Origin: Methyloligella halotolerans
Lineage (GTDB): Bacteria > Pseudomonadota > Alphaproteobacteria > Rhizobiales > Methyloligellaceae
Reading direction: 5' to 3'
DNA: 64,000 nt
Assembly: GCF_001708935.1 (NCBI RefSeq)
Contig: NZ_MASI01000003.1
Coordinates: forward strand, 324,256 to 388,255
The translations under genes and the position numbers were made by a program. The notes beneath the pieces are model-generated. The model searched no databases, had not been told where the DNA came from, and saw nothing but the letters and a program-made list of their open reading frames with translations. How positions within the stretch are numbered: the stretch's first letter is position 1; the number at the start of each line of letters is the position of its first letter. Below, in pieces: positions 1 through 8,149 of this stretch.

Positions 1-2
1 CC

Positions 3-1094
3 GGCGGTCTCGTGTCTCGGCCCGAAGGCTTCGTGATCTACCTCACGACGCACAGCGATGAGCCGCCGGCGGGCGTCTGGAAGTCGAAGCTGGAATATTT
101 CAGGGACGTGCGGGACGGACGGATCACGGATCCGAAAAGCCTCGGTGTCCTCTACGAATTCCCGGAAGCGATGATCGAGGCCGAGGACTATCTCGACCCG
201 GCGAATTTCCGCATCACCAATCCGAACCTGGGCCGCTCGGTCAGCCAGGAATGGCTGGAAGACGAGCTGCGGAAGACGCTCACGGGTGACGGTGAAGAGG
301 ACAAGCAGACCTTCCTCGCGAAGCACCTCAACGTTCCGATCGGGACGCGCCTTCGCCGCGACCGTTGGCGTGGCGCGGATTATTGGGCTGATGCCGCAGA
401 CGCCACGCTGACCCTCGAGGAAATCCTCGATCGCTCCGAGGTGGTGACGGTCGGCGTCGACGGGGGTGGGCTCGACGATCTCTATGGGCTCGGTGTGATT
501 GGCCGCTGCGGCGAGACCCACGACTGGCTGTCGTGGAACAAGGCCTGGGTGCAGAGCGACGTGCTGGATCTGCGCAAGGATATCGCCGAACAGCTCAAGG
601 ACTTCAAAAAGAGCGGAGACCTGGTGCTCTGCGAAGAACCCACCCAGGACGTGGAAGAGATCTCCGCCATCATCGCGAAGATCCACGAAGCAGGCCTGCT
701 GCCCGAGAAGTTCGGCGTGGGGCTCGACCCGTGCGCCATCTCCGCCCTGATCGAAGCTCTTGCGGCGCTCGGCATCGAGACCGAGGCCAATGGCGGTCCG
801 GTCTGCGCGGTCTATCAGGGCTATCGCCTCTCCGGCGCCGTTTGGGGCATGGAACGCAAGCTTAAAGACGGCACCTTCCGGCATGCGGCGCAGCCCATGA
901 TGGACTGGGTGGTCGGCAACGCGAAGACAGAGCAGAAGGGCAACGCCGTCCTCGTGACGAAGCAGGTTGCTGGCAAGGCGAAGATCGATCCGCTGATCGC
1001 GCTCTTCAACGCCTACATGCTCATGAGCCGCGGGCCGGTAAGCGCGGGAGGCGGCATGAACGATTACTTCAAAAGCCTTGCAGGTGCCGCATGA
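3..1094 (+). CDS. terL: Phage terminase large subunit, C-terminal part (5' end cut by window)
   Basis: The frame is open to the window edge, so the ATPase Walker A part is missing. The visible part starts in the ATPase domain with a [12 protein letters not shown] segment typical of the coupling region of large terminases, then continues into the RNase H-like nuclease domain, where the VTVGVDGGG segment carries the first metal-binding aspartate and a later GLDPCAI segment lies where a second acidic residue is expected. The enzyme packages DNA into proheads. The stop overlaps the portal start (ATGA), showing translational coupling. The GTG at position 12 is not the true start. Confidence 0.93.
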   Translation, partial: GGLVSRPEGFVIYLTTHSDEPPAGVWKSKLEYFRDVRDGRITDPKSLGVLYEFPEAMIEAEDYLDPANFRITNPNLGRSVSQEWLEDELRKTLTGDGEEDKQTFLAKHLNVPIGTRLRRDRWRGADYWADAADATLTLEEILDRSEVVTVGVDGGGLDDLYGLGVIGRCGETHDWLSWNKAWVQSDVLDLRKDIAEQLKDFKKSGDLVLCEEPTQDVEEISAIIAKIHEAGLLPEKFGVGLDPCAISALIEALAALGIETEANGGPVCAVYQGYRLSGAVWGMERKLKDGTFRHAAQPMMDWVVGNAKTEQKGNAVLVTKQVAGKAKIDPLIALFNAYMLMSRGPVSAGGGMNDYFKSLAGAA

Positions 1095-2338
1095 ACCCGC
1101 TCAAGCGGTTCGCCACAAAAGCGGCGCAGACAGTGCTCCGGCAGCTGACCGTCCGCGAGCCTGATGGCTGGTACAGCAGTGCGATGAAAGGCGCAGCCGG
1201 CGAGGTCGTAACCGATCAGAGCGTGCTCGCCCTGTCCGCAGTTTGGGGTTGTGTCAACCTGATCTGTGGCACCACCGCCTCGCTGCCGGTGATGGTCTAC
1301 CAGACCAAGGGAGACCGGCGGGAGGTGGCGCTACAGCATCCGCTCTACAAGCTGCTTCACGAGAGCCCGAATTACGACCAGACGGCGGTCGATTTCTGGG
1401 AGTTTATCAGCGCGTCCCTGGAACTTTGGGGCAATGCCTACGCCCGCGTGGTACGCCAGGGCAGTAAGGTGGTTGCCTTGGTGCCAGTGGCGCCCGCACT
1501 CATGTCGGTTCGCCGTCTCGCCAACGGGTCGATCGAATACAGCTGGACGAAGGACGGCCAGCGGTATGTCGAGATCGAAGCCGAAATGCTTCATATCCGC
1601 GGCTTCGGTGGCGATCCGCTTGGCGGCATGTCGACACTTCAATTCGGGCGAAACGTGTTCAGTCTGGCCCAGGCGGTAGATCGGGCGGCCGGCACGACCT
1701 TCCGCAACGGCCTGCGTCCCTCGGGCGTCCTGACCTTCGAAAAGTACCTGACCCCGGAACAGCGAGAGGCTGCCGAAACCCACCTCACCGAGAAATTCCT
1801 CGGCGCCATGAACGCCGGGCGGCCGCTGATCCTGGAGGGAGGAACCACCTGGAGCCAGCTCACGATCAGCCCGGAAGATGCCCAGATGCTGGAATCGCGT
1901 GGCTTCTCTGTCGAGGAAATCTGCCGGTTCTTCGGCGTGCCCCCTTTCATGATCGGGCACACTGAGAAGTCGACGAGCTGGGGCACGGGACTGGAGCAGC
2001 AGACGCTCGGCTTCCAGAAGTTCACGCTGCGCCGCCGCCTCAAGCGTATCGAGCAGGCGCTCGAAAAGCAGCTTCTCACCGCTCGCGACCGGGCCGATGG
2101 GATCTCCATCGAGTTCAATATCGAAGGGTTGCTGCGAGCGGACAGCGCAGGGCGCGCGAAGTTCTATCAGCAGATGACCGCGATCGGCGCGATGACGATC
2201 AACGAGGTGCGTGCACTTGAGAATCTGCCTCCCGTAGAGGGTGGCGACGTTCCTCGCATGCAAATGCAGAACGTGCCGATTGACGCCGATCCGTCGGACG
2301 AGACGCGGGCGCTTCCGCCGCCTGGGAGAGAGGGATAG
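1091..2338 (+). CDS. HK97-family phage portal protein
   Basis: At 415 residues it has the normal length for HK97-type portals, which form the dodecameric DNA entry channel at one capsid vertex. Family-like segments include the early [17 protein letters not shown] stretch, the [12 protein letters not shown] segment and the later FGVPPFMIG segment followed by the WGTGLEQQ region. The ATG overlaps the terminase stop, and the protease follows 5 bases after the stop, as expected for a head operon. Nothing in the sequence looks damaged. Confidence 0.95.
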   Translation: MNPLKRFATKAAQTVLRQLTVREPDGWYSSAMKGAAGEVVTDQSVLALSAVWGCVNLICGTTASLPVMVYQTKGDRREVALQHPLYKLLHESPNYDQTAVDFWEFISASLELWGNAYARVVRQGSKVVALVPVAPALMSVRRLANGSIEYSWTKDGQRYVEIEAEMLHIRGFGGDPLGGMSTLQFGRNVFSLAQAVDRAAGTTFRNGLRPSGVLTFEKYLTPEQREAAETHLTEKFLGAMNAGRPLILEGGTTWSQLTISPEDAQMLESRGFSVEEICRFFGVPPFMIGHTEKSTSWGTGLEQQTLGFQKFTLRRRLKRIEQALEKQLLTARDRADGISIEFNIEGLLRADSAGRAKFYQQMTAIGAMTINEVRALENLPPVEGGDVPRMQMQNVPIDADPSDETRALPPPGREG

Positions 2339-2343
2339 TCGCC

Positions 2344-3018
2344 ATGTTGAAGACCAAGGATTTCGCCCTGCAGGTCAAGGAAGTATCGGAGAAGGGCACC
2401 TTCACGGGATACGGCTCAATCTTCAACAACGTCGATTCCTATGGCGAGAAGGTGCTGCCGGGCGCGTTCACCGAGAGCCTGGCGAGGCACAAGAGCGAAG
2501 GCACGATGCCGCTCATGCTGTGGCAGCACAATGCCAGCGAGCCGATCGGCGTATGGATGAACGTTTCCGAGGACGAGAACGGCCTGAAAGCGGAAGGCCG
2601 GTTCGTCATGGAGACGGTTCGCGGCAACGAGATCTACGCGCTGCTCAAGGCCGGCGCCGTGCGCGGTCTGTCTATCGGCTATCGTGAGTTGGAAGCCGAG
2701 CCGGACGGAAGCGTTCTCCTGCTCAAGAAGCTGGACCTTCTGGAGATCAGCGTCGTCTCATTCCCGGCCAACCGCCGGGCGCGCATCGACTCCGTCAAGT
2801 CCGAACGCATGGACGAATTCGCCAAGCGGCTACGCGATGGCGATCCCATGCCGATCAAGGAATTCGAGGACATCCTGCGGGAGGCAGGGGTCCCGAAAAG
2901 CATGGCCGTGCAGATCGCCTCTGTCGGTTATGCCAAGGCCATTCGGAGCGAGTCCGAGGGCGAGAAGGCGAACCACCAGGCCGAAGAGTTTCTGAGCATC
3001 CTTCAGAAAGCCGGCTGA
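2344..3018 (+). CDS. HK97-family prohead protease
   Basis: This 224-residue protein matches the serine protease that matures HK97-like capsids by cutting the scaffold-like delta domain off the major capsid protein. The likely catalytic histidine sits in the segment LMLWQHNASEPIG (about residue 62) and the serine in RGLSIGYRE (about residue 112). An acidic, variable tail follows from about residue 150. It lies between portal and capsid genes as usual. The ATG at 2344 is the first start after the portal stop. Confidence 0.95.
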   Translation: MLKTKDFALQVKEVSEKGTFTGYGSIFNNVDSYGEKVLPGAFTESLARHKSEGTMPLMLWQHNASEPIGVWMNVSEDENGLKAEGRFVMETVRGNEIYALLKAGAVRGLSIGYRELEAEPDGSVLLLKKLDLLEISVVSFPANRRARIDSVKSERMDEFAKRLRDGDPMPIKEFEDILREAGVPKSMAVQIASVGYAKAIRSESEGEKANHQAEEFLSILQKAG

Positions 3019-3045
3019 ACTTTCTCAAGTCCAAAGGATATCGAC

Positions 3046-4335
3046 ATGAAAATGCACACCCGCTTTGTCGCGGGCGGCGGCATCGGCTCGCTTGAGCACC
3101 TGCTGTTCGCCCCGCGCATTGCCTTCGACAAGTCCGATGACAATGGCATCGACGTGAAGGCCCTCGCCGAAGAGGTGAAGGGTTCCTTCGCGAAAGCCGT
3201 CGAAGAGGTGAAGGGACTCGCCGAGGAAGCCCTCGGCAAGTCCAAGGCCGGGGAGGAGCTGACGACCTCTCTCAAGGAGAAGTCGGACGAAGCGCTCGTG
3301 AAGATGAACGAGCTCGGCGAGCAGGTCTCCCAGATGGAGCAGAAGCTCGCTCGAGTCGGCGATAAGAGCGCCGACAAGCCCAAGACCTTCGGCGAGCAGT
3401 TCGTCGAGAACGAGAACGTCAAGGGCTGGCTCGGCGGATCTCCCACCCAAGGCAAGGCCGATCTGCGAATCAAGGCAACGCTGACCTCCGCCACGACGGA
3501 CTCGGCGGGTTCGGTTGGTGATGCCATCGCACCCACGCGGCTGCCGGGCATTCAACCCTTGCCGCAGCGCCGTATGACTGTTCGGGACCTCATCAGCCCC
3601 GGTCAGATGGACGGCAACACCCTGGAGTATGTCCAGGAAACCGGCTTCACCAACAACGCGGCTCCGGTCGCCGAAGGGGCGGCAAAGCCCTCGTCCGATA
3701 TCAAGCTCGATCTGATCTCGACGTCGGCCAAGGTCATCGCCCACTGGATGAAGGCCAGCCGCCAGGTCGTGGACGATATCCCTCAGCTCCGATCGATGAT
3801 CGATCAGCGGCTGCTCTACGGGCTCGCCTATGTGGAGGAGCAGCAGCTGCTGAGCGGCGACGGCACAGGTCAGAACCTGCACGGCATTATCCCGCAGGCG
3901 ACCGCTTACAGTGCCGAGTTCACCCCTGACGACGCCACGGCGATCGACACGATCCGCCTGGCCATGCTGCAGGCGGTGCTGGCCGAGTATCCGGCCACGG
4001 GTGTGGTGATGCATCCGACCGACTGGGCGCGCGTCGAGCTCACCAAGGACGCCGGCGGCAACTACATCATCGGCGATCCCCAGGGCGGCATCTCTCCGAC
4101 CTTGTGGCGCTTGCCGGTGGTCGAGACCCAGGCGATCACGTCCGACAAGTTCCTGGTCGGCGCGTTCCGCCTCGGCGCCCAGGTGTTCGATCGTTGGGAT
4201 AGCCGGATCGAGACTGGCTACGTCAATGACGACTTCACCAAGAACCTCGTGACGATCCTCTGTGAAGAGCGTCTGGCGCTGGCGGTCTATCGGCCGGAAG
4301 CCTTCATCTACGGCGATCTCGGCTACGAGAGCTAG
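3046..4335 (+). CDS. HK97-family major capsid protein
   Basis: The protein has 429 residues. The first ~120 are charged and coiled-coil-like (many Lys, Glu and Ala), which fits the delta domain removed by the preceding protease. The rest shows HK97-fold hallmarks: a VRDLISPGQMDGNTLEY segment, the APVAEGAAKPSSDI E-loop-like stretch and a late VVETQAI and FDRWDSRIETGYV segment. It would form the icosahedral shell. The gene follows the protease by 27 bases with a weak ribosome site. Whether the shell is covalently cross-linked cannot be told. Confidence 0.95.
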   Translation: MKMHTRFVAGGGIGSLEHLLFAPRIAFDKSDDNGIDVKALAEEVKGSFAKAVEEVKGLAEEALGKSKAGEELTTSLKEKSDEALVKMNELGEQVSQMEQKLARVGDKSADKPKTFGEQFVENENVKGWLGGSPTQGKADLRIKATLTSATTDSAGSVGDAIAPTRLPGIQPLPQRRMTVRDLISPGQMDGNTLEYVQETGFTNNAAPVAEGAAKPSSDIKLDLISTSAKVIAHWMKASRQVVDDIPQLRSMIDQRLLYGLAYVEEQQLLSGDGTGQNLHGIIPQATAYSAEFTPDDATAIDTIRLAMLQAVLAEYPATGVVMHPTDWARVELTKDAGGNYIIGDPQGGISPTLWRLPVVETQAITSDKFLVGAFRLGAQVFDRWDSRIETGYVNDDFTKNLVTILCEERLALAVYRPEAFIYGDLGYES

Positions 4336-4421
4336 GCCGCTGCGGGCCTCATCAACCACATGGGGAGGGTGGCGAACGGCCTCCCTCCCACATTTCCACC
4401 ATCTCACGAGGATCTGCGGCG

Positions 4422-4772
4422 ATGGCCAAGACGGCAAAGCAGCGCAAGCGCAGCATGGCGGGTTTCGTTGGCGCTAACGGCGGCACGCCATTGGCACCGG
4501 AGAACAGTGCAGCGCCCGAGGTCACCGGGACCGCCCAGGTGGGCGAAGAGCTGACGGCCTCCGCCGGGACATGGACGGGACGGCCGGCCCCTTCGCTCTC
4601 CTATCAGTGGAATCGCGACGGCGAGCCGATCAGCGGCGCCACGGCGAACACCTATGAGCCCATCGAAGACGATGTCGGCTCACCTCTCACCGTCACGGTG
4701 ACCGCCGCGAATTGGAGCGGCACCGCGGCTGAAACGAGCGATCCGACCGCGAACGTCGCGGCGGCAGCATAG
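4422..4772 (+). CDS. Small Ig-like domain protein, possible capsid decoration
   Basis: This 116-residue protein has a basic N-terminus (about residues 1-20) followed by one Ig-like domain with SYQWNRDGEPISGAT and TVTVTAAN segments. A clearly related domain forms the C-terminus of the tail tube protein at 6773-7471. Ig-like domains on phage capsids and tails are known to bind cell surfaces or mucus weakly; that role here is inferred from position just after the capsid gene. The start is the ATG at 4422, preceded by GAGGATC. Confidence 0.7.
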   Translation: MAKTAKQRKRSMAGFVGANGGTPLAPENSAAPEVTGTAQVGEELTASAGTWTGRPAPSLSYQWNRDGEPISGATANTYEPIEDDVGSPLTVTVTAANWSGTAAETSDPTANVAAAA

Positions 4773-4783
4773 GAGCAGCGATC

Positions 4784-5035
4784 ATGAAATTCCGCGTGGA
4801 ACGAGAGCACATCGGAGATCGCTCCTACAAGGTCGGCGACATCCGAGAGGCGAACGAGAGCACGGTCGCGCATCTCGTGAAGGGTGGCGTGCTTTCGAAG
4901 ACCGGCGGGAAGGCGGAGCCGTCCGCGCCGAAGAACAAAGCCTTGAAGTCGGCGCCGAAGAACAAGGCGGACACCGATCTCAAGGCCGGCGAAGGCGCCG
5001 GCAACGAGGCGACTGGCGAAGGCGGCGACCAGTAG
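4784..5035 (+). CDS. Small phage head-region protein of unknown function
   Basis: The 83 residues fall in two parts. The first ~40 form a compact segment with a YKVGDIREA stretch. The second half is disordered and charged, with a direct repeat of SAPKNKA (two copies, about residues 46-60) and an acidic Gly-rich tail. The position between the decoration candidate and the connector suggests a head accessory protein. I do not recognise a family. The gene has GGAGCAG upstream of its ATG. Confidence 0.6.
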   Translation: MKFRVEREHIGDRSYKVGDIREANESTVAHLVKGGVLSKTGGKAEPSAPKNKALKSAPKNKADTDLKAGEGAGNEATGEGGDQ

Positions 5036-5038
5036 GTC

Positions 5039-5611
5039 ATGCTCGCGCCTGTCCGCATCACGGCGCCGGATGCGGCGCCCGTCACGCTTGCCGAGGCGAA
5101 GGCGCATTGCCGTGTCGATCACAATGACGACGACACGCTGATCGGTGCGCTGATCGCCTCGGCGACCCAGTATTTCGACGGCTACACGGGCATCGTCGGG
5201 CGGGCTCTGGTCACGCAGAGCTGGGAGCAGCGCTTTGCGGGCTTCGGCTGCCTGCGACTTCTGGTCGGTCCCGTGACGTCGGTTACGAGCGTGACCTATT
5301 TCGACGGTAACAACGAAGAGCAAACGCTGGCCGATACGGTCTATCAGCTTTTCACCGATGCGCGTGGGCCCTACCTCGACCTCCAGCCCGATCAGTCCTG
5401 GCCTTCGATCTATGCGCGGCGGGATGCTGTCTCGGTGAAGTATGTCGCCGGCGATGAAGTGGCGGAGGTTCCCGCGCCGCTCAAGTCCGCCATCCTCCTG
5501 ATGGTCGGGCACCTCTACGAGCACCGCGAGGCGGTGACGGATGTGTCTCTTGGTGCGGCGCCTCTCGCAGTGGATGCGCTGATCGCACCTTATCGTCGAG
5601 TGGGCCTGTGA
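5039..5611 (+). CDS. Head-tail connector protein (phiE125 gp8 / HK97 gp6-like)
   Basis: The protein of 190 residues starts with the family-typical pattern in which a short beta strand precedes VTLAEAKAHCRVDHNDDDTL, a helical segment seen in gp6-type adaptors that form a ring beneath the portal. It ends with a helical AILLMVGHLYEHREAV segment, also typical. The stop TGA at 5609-5611 overlaps the GTG at 5608 that would start the next gene. The fold and position support assignment as first connector ring. Confidence 0.88.
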   Translation: MLAPVRITAPDAAPVTLAEAKAHCRVDHNDDDTLIGALIASATQYFDGYTGIVGRALVTQSWEQRFAGFGCLRLLVGPVTSVTSVTYFDGNNEEQTLADTVYQLFTDARGPYLDLQPDQSWPSIYARRDAVSVKYVAGDEVAEVPAPLKSAILLMVGHLYEHREAVTDVSLGAAPLAVDALIAPYRRVGL

Positions 5612-5951
5612 GGGAGACCGGCGCGGCGCACTCGACCGCCGGATCACGATCGAGCGGGCCGGCGAAGGCGTGGCGAACGGCTTCAACGAGACCGAGAAGC
5701 CGTGGAGCACGCTGGTCACCCGTTGGGCGGGACGGGAGGATGTGCGCGACACCGAGAAAGCGGCGGCCGATCAAGTCGGCGCAACCGTGATGAGCCGCTT
5801 CACGGTGCGGTCCGATAGTGGAACGCGCGGTGTCACCGCCAAGGATCGTATCCGCCATGACGGCTGGGTCTGGAATATCACCGGCATCAAAGAGACCCGT
5901 CACGGGCGCGGCCGCTATCTGGAGATCACCGCCGTGCGCGAGGCTGATTGA
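5608..5951 (+). CDS. Head closure / head-tail joining protein (SPP1 gp16-like), 5' frame broken
   Basis: The family-typical start LDRRITIER lies at about 5631-5657 in the frame that ends at 5951, yet that frame has no ATG, GTG or TTG before 5670. The best start, GTG 5608, overlaps the previous stop (GTGA) but is in another frame. Adding one G to the GGG at 5612-5614 would join the two into one continuous protein of about 114 residues. So the sequence as given either carries a one-base deletion or encodes a protein trimmed to the GTG at 5670 (93 residues). The product would close the head after DNA packaging. Confidence 0.75.
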
Positions 5952-6397
5952 TGGCTCGTCAGACCGTTCGGGTCGAAGGTCTGCGGGAACTGGATCGTGC
6001 GTTGGGCGAATTGCCGAAGCGAACCGGAAAGGCGGTGCTTCGACGCGTGCTCAAGAAGGCGAGCGAACCTCTGGCGGCGGAGATGGAGGCGGGAGCTCCG
6101 GTGGCCGCCGGCGAGCTTAAAGAGAGCGTTGCCGCTAGCACGAAACTGAGTGCTCGACAGAAGCGCATTCAGAAGCGCGCCACGGCGCGGGAGGACAAGG
6201 CGACGGCCGAATTCTATGTGGGCGCAGGCGCACTGCCGCAAGCCCATCTGCAGGAGTTCGGCACCAAGGACCAACCGCCGCAGCCCTTCGCCCGCCCGGC
6301 CTGGGATCGCAATAAGATGGGAATCCTGCGGTCGATCAAGACCCTGCTCGCCAGCGAGATAAAGAAAGCGGCCGAGCGGATCAGGAAAAAGGGCTGA
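5951..6397 (+). CDS. HK97 gp10-like head-tail completion protein
   Basis: The protein (148 residues from the ATG at 5951) has the family pattern VEGLRELDRALGELP near the N-terminus, a basic helical middle and a C-terminal HLQEFGTKDQPPQPFARPAW segment that is highly typical of gp10 proteins. Members sit at the head-tail joint or neck of siphoviruses. ATG 5951 overlaps the previous stop (TGATG) and is preferred to the TTG three bases upstream. The order connector, closure, gp10, DUF3168, tube is standard. Confidence 0.9.
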   Translation: MARQTVRVEGLRELDRALGELPKRTGKAVLRRVLKKASEPLAAEMEAGAPVAAGELKESVAASTKLSARQKRIQKRATAREDKATAEFYVGAGALPQAHLQEFGTKDQPPQPFARPAWDRNKMGILRSIKTLLASEIKKAAERIRKKG

Positions 6398-6401
6398 GCC
6401 G

Positions 6402-6770
6402 ATGGAAGAGGCGCTGACGGCTCTGCTCGCTGATGTGGCCGGAGGCGAGCGGTATTGGGTGCGCGCGCCGCAAGGGACGGCGGCGCCCTATGTGGTGCTC
6501 AACGGCATCACCGGTAATCGGGACTACAACTCACAAGGGCCGTCCGGTTACGTCGAAAGCCGGGTTCAGATCGACTGCTACGGCGAGACCTACGGGTCCG
6601 CAAAGACCACGGCGCGCGCGGTGCGGTCGGCGCTGTCCGGCGTTCGCAGCGGCGCGCTGCTGGGCGTCTTCATCGATAGCGAACGCGACTTCCCGGCCGC
6701 CGATGCCGAAGAGGTCAATCGCATGTTCCGCGTCTCGATCGACATCATAGTTCATCATCAGGAGACATAG
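6402..6770 (+). CDS. Tail terminator / completion protein (DUF3168)
   Basis: At 122 residues this has the usual length of DUF3168 (SPP1 gp17-like) proteins, with the patterns PYVVLNGITGNRDY, VQIDCYGETYGSAK and a closing MFRVSIDIIVHH. These form the hexameric ring that ends the tail tube and docks it to the head. The ATG lies 4 bases after the gp10 stop, and the tube gene follows at once. Confidence 0.9.
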   Translation: MEEALTALLADVAGGERYWVRAPQGTAAPYVVLNGITGNRDYNSQGPSGYVESRVQIDCYGETYGSAKTTARAVRSALSGVRSGALLGVFIDSERDFPAADAEEVNRMFRVSIDIIVHHQET

Positions 6771-6772
6771 AG

Positions 6773-7471
6773 ATGGCAGAGTCGGAAGCCTTGATTGGCT
6801 ATGGAAACCTCTACGAGGTGTCGGAAGACGACGGTGACACCTGGTTTACAGTCGGCGAGACGGTGGATATCACGCCGCCCGAGATGAGCGTTGGCGAGGA
6901 AGAGGTCACGCATACCCAGTCGCCGGACTCCACGCGGGAATTTATCCCCACCCTCATCGATCCAGGCTCCATGAGCTTCGGCATCAATTGGATTCCCGGT
7001 AATCCGACTGAGGTCAAGATCGTCGGCTGGAAGGTTCAGCGGAAGAAGCTGATGCACCGCGTCACATATCCCAATGGGGTGGTGTGGACGTGGAAGGGGC
7101 ACTTTGCCAGTTTCGCGCCTACCGCGCCGAACGAAGGCAAACTCGCCGCCGATGTCAGCGTTCGCTGCTCGTCCATGCGCGTTCTGACTCCGGCCGCCGC
7201 TCCGGCCAATTTGATCCTGCCCGCCATTTCCGGCGTTGCGCAGGTCGACAACAAGCTCACTGCCATCGAAGGGATTTGGACCGGGGCGCCGACCTTCGCC
7301 TATCAGTGGAAGGCCGACGATTCCGACATCTCCGGAGCGACGGAGAAGACATACACCCCCGTGGTGGGCGATGTGGACGCCGTACTGACCGTGGAGATTA
7401 CCGCCACCAATGCCGTCGGCAGCCAGGCGTCCGAGAGCGCCGCGACGCCTGCCGTGATTGCGGCCGCGTAA
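6773..7471 (+). CDS. Phage tail tube protein with C-terminal Ig-like domain
   Basis: Residues 1 to about 145 form the tube protein: a VGETVDITPPEMSVGEEEVT segment, then a long beta-rich part with WKGHFASFAPTAPNEGKLAA near the end. Residues from about 146 form one Ig-like domain with a FAYQWKADDSDISGAT pattern. Such additions project from tail tubes in several phages, lambda gpV among them. The domain resembles the one in the small protein at 4422-4772. The ATG is 2 bases after the DUF3168 stop. Confidence 0.9.
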   Translation: MAESEALIGYGNLYEVSEDDGDTWFTVGETVDITPPEMSVGEEEVTHTQSPDSTREFIPTLIDPGSMSFGINWIPGNPTEVKIVGWKVQRKKLMHRVTYPNGVVWTWKGHFASFAPTAPNEGKLAADVSVRCSSMRVLTPAAAPANLILPAISGVAQVDNKLTAIEGIWTGAPTFAYQWKADDSDISGATEKTYTPVVGDVDAVLTVEITATNAVGSQASESAATPAVIAAA

Positions 7472-7484
7472 CCGGGAGGCTTTC

Positions 7485-7835
7485 ATGGCAAATCCGCATC
7501 GTGGTGGTGTCCCACTCAAGGCAGGCGACACCACCTACACGCTTTCGTTCTCCCACAATGCCCTCTGCGAGCTGGAGGATGCGTTGGATCAATCGATCGC
7601 CGCGATCATCGACTCGTTCGGCAGTGGGGATCTGGATATGCGGCGACTTCGCACTCTCGTGTGGGCGGGTCTGCGAGACCATCACAAGGAGATGGGCCTC
7701 GAGGATGCCGGCGACGTCGCATCCGCGGCCGGCCTTGAAGCCACAGCCGCTGCCATCGGCGAAGCCTTCCAGCTTGCCATGCCGGAACAGAAGGCCGGCG
7801 CAAAGGAAAACCCTCCGAAGGCGGCGAAGGCTTAG
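7485..7835 (+). CDS. Tail assembly chaperone, first part (GTA gp10-like)
   Basis: Starting at ATG 7485, which has a good GGGAGG site, the 116 residues include the segment LSFSHNALCELEDAL common to GTA-gp10 tail chaperones, and an Ala/Lys-rich C-terminus. The protein probably binds the tape measure before the tube is built. The frame ends at TAG 7833-7835. The next frame, one base back, stays open through this end, so a -1 frameshift product with the following ORF is likely, as in lambda gpG-gpGT. Confidence 0.82.
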   Translation: MANPHRGGVPLKAGDTTYTLSFSHNALCELEDALDQSIAAIIDSFGSGDLDMRRLRTLVWAGLRDHHKEMGLEDAGDVASAAGLEATAAAIGEAFQLAMPEQKAGAKENPPKAAKA

Positions 7836-7861
7836 ATCCGCTTTCGCTGCAACGGTCATGG

Positions 7862-8149
7862 GTGCGGGCCGGTCAGGATCCGGAGCTTTTCTGGAAGCTC
7901 ACGCCCCGAGAGACCCAGAACATTCTCGACGGGTACGTCGAACGCCTGGCCGACCAGTATAACGAACGGGCGTGGCTGGCCTGGCACACGGCCTGGCTGA
8001 CTGCTTACGCGCCTCAGAAGTCCACACAGTTCGTGAAGCTCAAGTCCCTCTTGCACGACGCTGAACCGCGCTCGCGGCCAATGCAGTCGATGGAAGAGCA
8101 GATTTCGGTCGCCCAAATGTGGGCGGTAGCGTTGAGCGGGAGAGGCTAA
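7862..8149 (+). CDS. Tail assembly chaperone, second part (probably made by -1 frameshift)
   Basis: The frame holds a conserved-looking FWKLTPRETQNILDGY and an AWHTAWLTAY segment, as in the small second chaperone ORF of related phages. It is in the -1 frame relative to the preceding ORF and open upstream at least from 7802. The only usual start, GTG 7862, has no clear ribosome site. This favours synthesis as an extension of the first ORF rather than alone. No perfect slippery heptamer is seen; GGAAAAC at 7805-7811 and GGCAAAG at 7799-7805 are the weak candidates. The stop TAA overlaps the tape measure ATG. Confidence 0.75.
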   Translation: MRAGQDPELFWKLTPRETQNILDGYVERLADQYNERAWLAWHTAWLTAYAPQKSTQFVKLKSLLHDAEPRSRPMQSMEEQISVAQMWAVALSGRG

